24,564 nucleotides of DNA from Bacteroidales bacterium (GTDB taxonomy: Bacteria; Bacteroidota; Bacteroidia; Bacteroidales; Dysgonomonadaceae): NCBI GenBank assembly GCA_012798745.1, contig JAAZMQ010000044.1, positions 1 to 24,564 on the forward strand, in the 5' to 3' direction. Of the stretch, positions 15,747 through 22,620 are shown piece by piece. How positions within the stretch are numbered: position 1 is the first letter of the stretch; each line of letters begins with the position of its first letter. Both the position numbers and the translations under genes were made by a program. A model generated the notes under the pieces. It worked only from the letters and a program-made list of their open reading frames with translations. It was not told where the DNA came from and ran no database searches.

Positions 15747-16775
15747 ATGAATAACGTTATCGGGCTTTTAATTATAGCCTTAGGGAGTATGGGCCAATCA
15801 AGCTCATACGTCCCTATCAATAAAATAAAAGAATGGTCGTGGGAAAATTTCTGGCTCATGCAGGGAATTTTTGCATGGCTGGTCTTTCCTTTACTGGGCG
15901 CATTTATCTCGAGTTCGTTTTCCGATCTCATCGAGATATACTCCACGCACTCCTCCGCAGCTTTGCAAGCCATCGGTTTCGGCGTATTATGGGGCATTGG
16001 CGGGCTTACTTTTGGCTTAAGCATGCGCTATTTGGGTATAGCTATGGGGCAATCTGTGGCTTTAGGAACCTGTGCCGCATTCGGAACCCTTATTCCGGCT
16101 GTCATGTCGGGTATGAACTTATTATCACCTGAAGGATTGATTTTGTTGCTGGCAGTGGCCGTAACGTTGGTGGGTATAGCATTGGTTGGATATGCGGGAA
16201 ATCTTCGATCAAAAAATATGTCGGAAGAAGAAAAAAGAAAAGCGATAAAGGATTTCGCACTCAAAAAAGGATTGCTTATCGCGCTACTATCCGGTGTTAT
16301 GAGTGCTTGTTTCAGTCTGGGACTGAATGCGGGTATTCCCATAAAAGAAGCTGCAATTGCCAGAGGAGCAAAAGAACTTTTTGCTCAAAATCCTGTTACC
16401 TTGCTCGTGACAATAGGTGGATTCGTTACGAATTTTGTGTATTGCACCTACATGAACCGAAAAAACAAAACGACAGGCGAAATCAAACATTCGTCCCGTT
16501 CGGTTTTTATCAATAATCTGCTTTTCTGTGCTTTAGCGGGCCTGCTTTGGTATTCGCAATTTTTCGGATTGGGAATGGGGCAAAGTTTCTTCGAACCCGG
16601 CAGCGTGATGATGGCTTTCTCATGGAGCATCTTGATGTCGTTGAATGTCGTTTTCAGCAACGTATGGGGAGTTATTCTCAAAGAATGGGTTGGTGCCGGG
16701 AAAAAAGCAATAACTTTTCTGGTTATCGGCATGGCGGTACTGATCTTCTCGCTTATTATTCCCAATTTGTTTTAA
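15747..16775 (+). CDS. rhaT: L-rhamnose/proton symporter (342 aa)
   Basis: Inner-membrane transporter that brings L-rhamnose in with protons. The protein is almost wholly hydrophobic with about ten membrane segments and the RhaT-type N-terminus (IGLLIIALGSMGQSSSYVPI, KEWSWENFWLMQGIF). Length is as in E. coli RhaT (344 aa). The segment near residues 70-95 (GVLWGIGGLTFGLSMRYLG) is also typical. Last gene of the rhaBAT unit, followed 46 bases later by a hairpin terminator. Confidence 0.93.
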   Translation: MNNVIGLLIIALGSMGQSSSYVPINKIKEWSWENFWLMQGIFAWLVFPLLGAFISSSFSDLIEIYSTHSSAALQAIGFGVLWGIGGLTFGLSMRYLGIAMGQSVALGTCAAFGTLIPAVMSGMNLLSPEGLILLLAVAVTLVGIALVGYAGNLRSKNMSEEEKRKAIKDFALKKGLLIALLSGVMSACFSLGLNAGIPIKEAAIARGAKELFAQNPVTLLVTIGGFVTNFVYCTYMNRKNKTTGEIKHSSRSVFINNLLFCALAGLLWYSQFFGLGMGQSFFEPGSVMMAFSWSILMSLNVVFSNVWGVILKEWVGAGKKAITFLVIGMAVLIFSLIIPNLF

Positions 16776-16821
16776 GGTATATCATAAGTTTTTCATTTCT
16801 TTTCATTCTTTCTAGTTTTTT

Positions 16822-16866
16822 AAGGTCATCCCATTTTCAAAAAATTAAAAATGGGATGACCTTTTT
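16822..16866 (+). terminator. Hairpin terminator after rhaT
   Basis: AAGGTCATCCCATTTT (16822-16837) pairs perfectly with 16848-16863 around a 10-base loop, followed by a short T run (to 16866). It lies between convergent rhaT and the aminotransferase gene. Read on the minus strand it starts 15 bases after the aminotransferase stop but is followed by A, not T, so it is a weaker candidate for that direction. Confidence 0.8.
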
Positions 16867-16877
16867 GCTATTCCTTG

Positions 16878-18074
16878 CTAACCACATACCTCACGTATGG
16901 CTTCAGCAAGGAGGGGAATGCCTTTTTGAATAGCTGCTTCATCAGTATTACAAAATGAAACGCGCATAGCATCATTCTTTATGCCATCGGGATCGAATGT
17001 CTTCCCCGTAACAAAGACTACCCCCTTTTCAAGAGCTTTTTGCAAAATCAGTGTCGCATCTGTTCCTTCCGGCAAATGCAGCCAGATATAAAAACCTCCT
17101 CGCGGCTTTTCGAAGGTAACATAAGACGGCAATTTTTTTTCCAGGGCTTCAATCATAGCCATGCCACGCTTTTTATATTCCTGACGAACACTCGCCGTAT
17201 AATCGTAAATATATCCCTCACGAACAAACTTGTCGGCAATCACCTGCGATATACTTGGCGAGCAAGCATCAATCGATTGTTTAATGAGTTCACATTTCTG
17301 ATAAATATCCTGAGGCACAAGCATCCATCCCAACCGCAATCCGGGTCCGAGAATTTTGGAAAACGATCCCGTAAAACACACATCGATTCCTTCGGGATTC
17401 ATTGCCTTAATAAGTTTCATTTTCGGAATATCTTCTTCGTAAAAATAAAGATCGCTGTATACATCGTCCTCAATCAAAACGATATCCCGATCTTTCAGAA
17501 GGTCAATCATCTGTTGTTTCACTTCCATGGAATAAATGATTCCTGCCGGATTGTGAAAATTAGGGCAATAATACAGAAATTTGGGCTTTGGACGAGTAGT
17601 TTCTAATTTGATTTTCAGCTGTTCGATATCAATACCTTCATTCGTAAGCGGAACACTCACCAAATTGGCTTCATAGGAACGGAAAGCCGACAAGGCACCA
17701 ATGAAAGAAGGGTTTTCAACCAAAACGGTATCTCCGGGATCGATGAATGCCTTGGCAAGAATATGAATTGCTTGCAGCGACCCGGTGGTCATCATCAATC
17801 GGTTTTCCTTAACCGGTAATCCTTTCTTTTCGAGATAGATTGCTAGCGATTCCAACATCGAAGGTAATCCGTTGGTAGGACCATATTGCAGCGCTACCTG
17901 TTTTTCCTTTTCTGTGAGCGAACGATAAATCTCGTTGAGACTATCGAGAGGGAAAAGATCGTTACCCGGCATTCCACCCGAAAATGAAATGATATCAGGA
18001 GCCGTAGCAACGCTCATCAAATCGCGTATCTCCGACGAACGAAGGCTCGAAACACTACTTGCAAAACGTGGCAT
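16878..18074 (-). CDS. PLP-dependent class I aminotransferase, probable aromatic/2-aminoadipate-type (398 aa)
   Basis: Fold-type I aminotransferase of the LysN/MocR-like branch without the DNA-binding N-domain. Seen: FSGGMPGNDLFP near the N-terminus, YGPTNGLPSM (64-73), MTTGSLQAIHIL, CPNFHNPAG (170-178), the PLP-ring aspartate in IEDDVYSDLY, and the Schiff-base lysine in TGSFSKILGPGLRLGW (K240). These enzymes accept aromatic, 2-aminoadipate or branched-chain amino acids. As the last gene of the ior-paaK unit it most likely supplies arylpyruvates from Phe, Tyr and Trp to IorAB; that role rests on context. Confidence 0.85.
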   Translation of the reverse strand: MPRFASSVSSLRSSEIRDLMSVATAPDIISFSGGMPGNDLFPLDSLNEIYRSLTEKEKQVALQYGPTNGLPSMLESLAIYLEKKGLPVKENRLMMTTGSLQAIHILAKAFIDPGDTVLVENPSFIGALSAFRSYEANLVSVPLTNEGIDIEQLKIKLETTRPKPKFLYYCPNFHNPAGIIYSMEVKQQMIDLLKDRDIVLIEDDVYSDLYFYEEDIPKMKLIKAMNPEGIDVCFTGSFSKILGPGLRLGWMLVPQDIYQKCELIKQSIDACSPSISQVIADKFVREGYIYDYTASVRQEYKKRGMAMIEALEKKLPSYVTFEKPRGGFYIWLHLPEGTDATLILQKALEKGVVFVTGKTFDPDGIKNDAMRVSFCNTDEAAIQKGIPLLAEAIREVCG

Positions 18075-18090
18075 AATAATTTGTTCTTTT

Positions 18091-18498
18091 TTATGAGGTT
18101 AAAAATTGATTTTGTTCGTGTGTGGCATAAGCCATGCCGGTAAAATGAGCCAGCAATTTCTCTTTTTCATCACAGATATCGACATCGTAAGTCAACAGTC
18201 TATTGCTCCTACCGATCTCTCGGGCTTCAGCGGTCAGAACACCCGACGTTCCCTTGGCCACAAAAGTAATGGAGGAATTGATGCTCAGCGCTATCCTCCC
18301 ATAAGCATTTGCCGCCGACCCGAAACAAAAGTCGGCCATCGTAAAAAGCACCCCTCCATGAACAACACCGGCTGCATTAAGATGATTTTCATTAATTTTT
18401 AGCTGCACTTTTGAATATCCCGGCCTGCATTCCACTAATTCAAGGCCACACAGTGCAGCAAAACGATCCTGTTTGAAATAGGCTTTTAGCTTATCCAT
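18091..18498 (-). CDS. PaaI-family hotdog acyl-CoA thioesterase (135 aa)
   Basis: Hotdog-fold thioesterase; HLNAAGVVHGGVLFTMAD (39-56) is the PaaI signature with the HGG turn and catalytic Asp56. PaaI enzymes release free acid from phenylacetyl-CoA and related aryl-CoAs. Between the ACT protein and the aminotransferase in an IorAB/PaaK unit, it would free arylacetates from their CoA esters. Usual length for the family. Specific substrate inferred from neighbours. Confidence 0.87.
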   Translation of the reverse strand: MDKLKAYFKQDRFAALCGLELVECRPGYSKVQLKINENHLNAAGVVHGGVLFTMADFCFGSAANAYGRIALSINSSITFVAKGTSGVLTAEAREIGRSNRLLTYDVDICDEKEKLLAHFTGMAYATHEQNQFLTS

Positions 18499-18515
18499 GA
18501 CAATCAGTATTGATG

Positions 18516-18941
18516 TCAGATCTGATAAATCTCACTCTGGCTGATCAGCTCCATTTTGTTCTGCTGCAGCACATCAATTACGTGATTAATATCTTCGGCA
18601 CGAATAACTGCCAAAGCAACTCCGTTATTCGAAAAAGCGTACATGTAATCGATATTGATGTCGTTATCTGCCAATATCCGCAAAGCGGCATATAATCCTC
18701 CCGGCTTATCCGGCATGCGCAGGCACACAACGTCGGTAAGCCCTACAGAAAAACCTGCACTCTCCAGCACATCTTTAGCCAAATCGGGTCTTCCGACTAC
18801 CATACGCACAATACCATAGTCAGCGGTTTCAGCAAGACTCAACGCAGTAATATTAATATCATTCTCCGCCAAAATCCATGTCAATTCGGTAAGCCTTCCC
18901 GATTTATCTTCGAGAAATACCGATAGTTGTTTAATAATCAT
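18516..18941 (-). CDS. Tandem ACT-domain protein (141 aa)
   Basis: Two ACT ligand-binding domains (about 3-68 and 71-138): IIKQLSVFLEDKSGRLTELT and LRMPDKPGGLYAALRILADN share the turn after the first strand and the helix. No catalytic domain is attached. The start chosen is 18941 (MIIKQL), 4 bases after the paaK stop; a longer reading to 19019 would overlap paaK by 74 bases and adds a tail unlike the family. Such proteins often follow paaK in anaerobes and probably sense an aromatic amino acid, but what they control is not known to me. Confidence 0.88.
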   Translation of the reverse strand: MIIKQLSVFLEDKSGRLTELTWILAENDINITALSLAETADYGIVRMVVGRPDLAKDVLESAGFSVGLTDVVCLRMPDKPGGLYAALRILADNDINIDYMYAFSNNGVALAVIRAEDINHVIDVLQQNKMELISQSEIYQI

Positions 18942-18945
18942 AGTT

Positions 18946-20250
18946 TTAACTTTTAAAGGTTCTATTGTCGATAACACGTTTCGCCTTCCCCTCTGAGCGT
19001 TCAATGCTGTGAGGTTCAACCAATTTAATTACAGCGCTGATGCCCAACACACTGGTAATATTGCGGTCGATGCGACGACGTATCTTTTCCAATTCACGAA
19101 TACTGTCTGACCAGAAATGTTCGTTTATTTCTACACGAATTTCCAATATATCGAGGTTATTTTCACGATTAACGATAAGTTGATAATGAGGCGATGTCTC
19201 CACCATTTCCATCAGCACAGCTTCCACTTGTGAGGGAAATATATTCACCCCCCGGATAATCAGCATGTCGTCCGATCGACTCAAGCATTTTTCCATTCGC
19301 ACCAATGTACGACCACATGCGCATTTTTCGGGATACAAACGTGTCAGATCTCGGGTTCGATACCGAATCAGCGGCATGGCCTCTTTGGTAATGGTAGTGA
19401 ATACCAGTTCGCCCAACTCGCCGTAAGGCAATACTTCCGATGTTTCCGGATCAATAACCTCAGGGATGAAATGATCTTCACACACATGATTACCACAGTG
19501 ACATTCGCATTCCATCGATACCCCCGGACCAATAATTTCACTCAATCCATAAATATCGTAAGCTTTAATTTTCAACAAATTCTCAATCTGCAAGCGCATT
19601 TCGTCGGTCCAAGGCTCCGCCCCAAATATACCAACACGCAATTTGGTATCTTCGGGCGACATACCTGACTGCAAAATACTTTCACCCAAATATGCCGCAT
19701 ACGATGGGGTACAAGCAAGTACCGTGGCATTGAAATCGGTCATAAACTGGATCTGCTTTTTGGTATTCCCGGTAGAGATAGGAATAACCGTAGCACCTAC
19801 TTTTTCCGCACCGTAATGCAATCCGAGCCCACCGGTAAAAGCCCCATAACCATAGGATATCTGAATGGTATCGTCTTTATTGACACCCGCCATAGTTAAT
19901 CCTCTGGCGACCACTTCTGCCCATATTTCGATATCGTGCCGGGTATATCCTACCACCGTTGGTTTTCCTGTGGTTCCACTCGAGGCATGAATCCGTACCA
20001 CCTCGGTCTGTGGCACAGTAAACAATCCGAAAGGATAATTGTTGCGAAGATCAATTTTAGTCGTAAAAGGCAGATCTTTCAATTGGTCCACGCTTTTAAT
20101 ATCCCCGGGTTCTATTCCCTTTTCTTTAAACTTGTTCCGATAAAAAGGCACATTCTCGTACACCCGTTTAACGGTTTCCGCGAGTCGTTTACTTTGCAAC
20201 TCGTGCAACTGTTGCCTGTCGGCACATTCTATTTCAGGATAAAGTATCAT
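18946..20250 (-). CDS. paaK: Phenylacetate-CoA ligase (434 aa)
   Basis: AMP-forming ligase joining arylacetates to CoA, or running in reverse to conserve energy. Seen: P-loop-like IHASSGTTGKPTVVGYT starting at residue 87, YGLSE (234-238), YRTRDLTRLYPE and the C-terminal DDMLIIRGVNIFPSQVE. Length is normal. A cysteine group at 248-257 (MECECHCGNHVCEDHF) and another at 310-322 (EKCACGRTL ... EKC) are notable. It is followed 4 bases on by the ACT protein and preceded by IorB, so it most likely handles phenylacetyl-, hydroxyphenylacetyl- or indoleacetyl-CoA. Confidence 0.93.
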   Translation of the reverse strand: MILYPEIECADRQQLHELQSKRLAETVKRVYENVPFYRNKFKEKGIEPGDIKSVDQLKDLPFTTKIDLRNNYPFGLFTVPQTEVVRIHASSGTTGKPTVVGYTRHDIEIWAEVVARGLTMAGVNKDDTIQISYGYGAFTGGLGLHYGAEKVGATVIPISTGNTKKQIQFMTDFNATVLACTPSYAAYLGESILQSGMSPEDTKLRVGIFGAEPWTDEMRLQIENLLKIKAYDIYGLSEIIGPGVSMECECHCGNHVCEDHFIPEVIDPETSEVLPYGELGELVFTTITKEAMPLIRYRTRDLTRLYPEKCACGRTLVRMEKCLSRSDDMLIIRGVNIFPSQVEAVLMEMVETSPHYQLIVNRENNLDILEIRVEINEHFWSDSIRELEKIRRRIDRNITSVLGISAVIKLVEPHSIERSEGKAKRVIDNRTFKS

Positions 20251-20268
20251 ATAATGATTGATTATATT

Positions 20269-20838
20269 CTAATTATTGGGCAATCCCAAACGGAAAGCCT
20301 TCAGATTCATATTGACCACCGACTCACCTTTGGCGGAAAAATACTGTGTTATAGCCCGCTCCAACTCCTGATGATCGATATCGAGATAGGGAGCTGCTGC
20401 ACCCAACATCACGATATTATATGTTTTGGGACTTCCTGCTTGCTTTGCCAACCGGGCAGCCTCCACCAACACATGAGTAGCTGTTTTTTCAACGGTTTGA
20501 AGCAACTCCGTTTCATCCGGATAGTTCGGAATATTTTTGTAAGGTTCTTTAGCGGTAATAATAACACCTTCGGGAGAGAGAAAAGGCAGATAGCGCAAGG
20601 CTTCCATGGGCTCCAAAGAAAGAATAACATCCGCTTTTCCCTGAGGAATCAGATCCGAATAAATTTCTTCTGAGGATATCCGCAAATGCGATTCCACAGC
20701 CCCACCACGCTGACTCATGCCATGCACTTCGGCCTGCTTCACGTAAAGCCCGAGGTTCATGGCTGCCAGATCGATGACAGCCGCCATCGTCAGAATCCCT
20801 TGTCCACCAACACCCGATAGAATGATATTTTTTTTCAT
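20269..20838 (-). CDS. iorB: Indolepyruvate ferredoxin oxidoreductase, beta subunit (189 aa)
   Basis: Gamma-type domain of 2-oxoacid:ferredoxin oxidoreductases. N-terminus IILSGVGGQGILTMAAVID with QAEVHGMSQRGGAVESHLR is the family signature. It partners the IorA alpha subunit encoded 3 bases upstream to convert arylpyruvate plus CoA to arylacetyl-CoA, CO2 and reduced ferredoxin. Length as expected. Cytoplasmic and presumably oxygen-sensitive. Confidence 0.94.
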   Translation of the reverse strand: MKKNIILSGVGGQGILTMAAVIDLAAMNLGLYVKQAEVHGMSQRGGAVESHLRISSEEIYSDLIPQGKADVILSLEPMEALRYLPFLSPEGVIITAKEPYKNIPNYPDETELLQTVEKTATHVLVEAARLAKQAGSPKTYNIVMLGAAAPYLDIDHQELERAITQYFSAKGESVVNMNLKAFRLGLPNN

Positions 20839-20841
20839 AAT

Positions 20842-22449
20842 CTAATCTTGTTGCGCTTTTTTCTTCTTACGTTTTATACCTGTCTGCACACATTCACGTT
20901 GCGATATGACCACTGACACACCGTCGTAATCGAATTCTTCCCTCAATACTGCGACGTTTTGATCAAGATTTTTTTTCAACGGAACAACGATTCGAATATG
21001 AGCCTCATCCACTCCAATTCCTTTACAGATATCGATATATTTTCCTGTACCCGCAGAATCCTGCCCACCGGTCATGGCGGTAGTTGAGTTATCGGAAATT
21101 ATAAACGTCACCGAAGAACCATCATTTACGGCATCCAGAAGTCCCGTAATTCCCGAGTGAGTGAACGTCGAATCACCGATAACAGCCACAGCCGGACGCA
21201 TGCCCGCATCAGCAGCACCTTTTGCCATCGTAATGGCAGCACCCATATCAACACACGTGCTGATGGTATTGTAAGGTGGCAATGCTCCTAGGGTATAACA
21301 ACCGATATCGCCAAAAACATGTCGCAGCGGATAAATCTCCAGTGCACGATTGATGGCTTCGAAAAGATCGCGGTGTCCACATCCGTCACAAAGCATGGGA
21401 GGCCGTCCGGCCACAATCTCGGGAATGTCACGCGGCGTTGCGATTTCCACACCCAATGCCCTTGCCAATGCATTAGGCGAAAGCTCGCCTGTGCGCGGAA
21501 GCGCACCATCCAGTCGCCCGCGGAATTTGTTGTTACCAAAATATCCTTTCAGCAATTCTTCGTAAACGGGATACCCTTCTTCAGCAATCAGGATACAATC
21601 ATATCTTTCCGTAAATTGTCGAACCCTTTTTTCGGGCAAAGGATATTGCGATATTTTCAAAACAGGAATATTCAACCGATACGTCGTAAGTACTTCCATT
21701 ACATAATTATAAGCAATGCCGAAAGCAATTACCGCTTTATTGCCTTCTCCCGGCCGTTCCATATTGAAAACCGACGCTTCAGATAAGGCAACCAATTGTG
21801 GCTGCTTGTCAATCAGTTGTTGATAATTTTTTCGGGCATTTGCCGGCAAGAGCACCCACGCATTTTTATTGGCAATAGGATTGAGCGGATTTTGGGGTCT
21901 TGTTTGCGACCGCTTAATTACGGATCGTGAATGCGATAAACGGGTAGGAATGCGAAACAATACCGGCAGCTGCATCTCTTCCGAAAGGTTGAACGCATAG
22001 TGCACCATATCGTAGGCTTCCTGTTGGTTGGAAGGTTCCATCACCGGAATCATGGCAAATTTGCCATACACCCGGCTATCCTGCTCGTTCTGCGACGAGT
22101 GCATCGAAGGGTCATCGGCTACCACCACTACCAATCCACCATGAACGCCCGTTATTGCCGAATTCATGAAAGCATCGGCTGCCACATTCAGTCCCACATG
22201 CTTCATGCAAACCATGCTTCTTTTCCCTGCATACGACATGCCCAAAGCAGCCTCGTAAGCCGTTTTTTCGTTTGTCGACCACGACGATCGTATCCCCGCC
22301 CTCTTCGCCTGGGGCGATTGTTGAATGTACTCGGTAATTTCGGTAGAAGGTGTACCCGGATAAGCATACACTCCCGAGATTCCTGCATCCAAAGCGGCTT
22401 GTGCTACAGCCTCAGCTCCTAAAAGAAGTTGTTTGTCTATCTTATCCAT
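20842..22449 (-). CDS. iorA: Indolepyruvate ferredoxin oxidoreductase, alpha subunit lacking the C-terminal ferredoxin domain (535 aa)
   Basis: The N-terminal pyrimidine-binding domain begins LLLGAEAVAQAALDAGIS and includes AYPGTPSTEITEY. The ThDP domain contains MLCDGCGHRDLFEAI, FGDIGCYTLGALPP and GDSTFTHSG with the Asn of ISDNSTTAMTGGQD (about 425-454). Archaeal and clostridial IorA proteins of about 600-640 aa carry two 4Fe-4S ferredoxin motifs after this; here the chain ends at 535 with a basic tail (GIKRKKKKAQQD), so that module is missing, as I recall for Bacteroides homologues. Electrons must then pass by another cluster or carrier. First gene of the aromatic unit. Confidence 0.93.
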   Translation of the reverse strand: MDKIDKQLLLGAEAVAQAALDAGISGVYAYPGTPSTEITEYIQQSPQAKRAGIRSSWSTNEKTAYEAALGMSYAGKRSMVCMKHVGLNVAADAFMNSAITGVHGGLVVVVADDPSMHSSQNEQDSRVYGKFAMIPVMEPSNQQEAYDMVHYAFNLSEEMQLPVLFRIPTRLSHSRSVIKRSQTRPQNPLNPIANKNAWVLLPANARKNYQQLIDKQPQLVALSEASVFNMERPGEGNKAVIAFGIAYNYVMEVLTTYRLNIPVLKISQYPLPEKRVRQFTERYDCILIAEEGYPVYEELLKGYFGNNKFRGRLDGALPRTGELSPNALARALGVEIATPRDIPEIVAGRPPMLCDGCGHRDLFEAINRALEIYPLRHVFGDIGCYTLGALPPYNTISTCVDMGAAITMAKGAADAGMRPAVAVIGDSTFTHSGITGLLDAVNDGSSVTFIISDNSTTAMTGGQDSAGTGKYIDICKGIGVDEAHIRIVVPLKKNLDQNVAVLREEFDYDGVSVVISQRECVQTGIKRKKKKAQQD

Positions 22450-22490
22450 TAATAAAAAACAAAAAAGTCAATATATGAGAAATTGACTTT
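22450..22490 (-). promoter_or_regulatory. Hairpin plus U-rich tract in the iorA leader, possible attenuator
   Basis: In the minus direction AAAGTCAAT (22490-22482) pairs with ATTGACTTT (22472-22464) around a 9-base loop, followed by TTTGTTTTTT immediately upstream of the iorA ATG (22449). It has the form of an intrinsic terminator between promoter and gene. The stem is short and AT-rich, so its strength is doubtful; no alternative structure was identified. Confidence 0.4.
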
Positions 22491-22505
22491 ACAATTCGAC
22501 TTGCG

Positions 22506-22513
22506 CAAAGGTA
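22506..22513 (-). promoter_or_regulatory. Candidate -7 element (TACCTTTG) of the iorA operon
   Basis: The minus strand reads TACCTTTG, matching TAnnTTTG, 56 bases upstream of the iorA start. It would place the transcription start just upstream of the leader hairpin. No good TTTG -33 box was found. Pattern-based only. Confidence 0.5.
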
Positions 22514-22553
22514 CAAAAAATAATAAAATGAAACGATTTCACCTCTTAGAAAC

Positions 22554-22583
22554 AAAAAAACGAATCCTTATGTACGGGATTCG
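22554..22583 (-). terminator. Intrinsic terminator of pnp
   Basis: On the minus strand CGAATCC (22583-22577) pairs with GGATTCG (22567-22561) around a 9-base loop, followed directly by seven T. It starts about 38 bases after the pnp stop codon and separates pnp from the ior unit. Confidence 0.85.
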
Positions 22584-22620
22584 CTAAAAAAATTTAAATG
22601 CAATGATAAATGCACAACTA

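Noticed and set aside
18942..19019. 26-residue N-terminal extension of the ACT-domain protein
   Set aside because: It overlaps paaK and has no ACT-like character; MIIKQL is a natural start 4 bases after the paaK stop.
19936..20673. Plus-strand open frame of 245 codons
   Set aside because: It lies opposite the start of paaK and most of iorB, both certain; the predicted protein resembles nothing and would cross a gene boundary.
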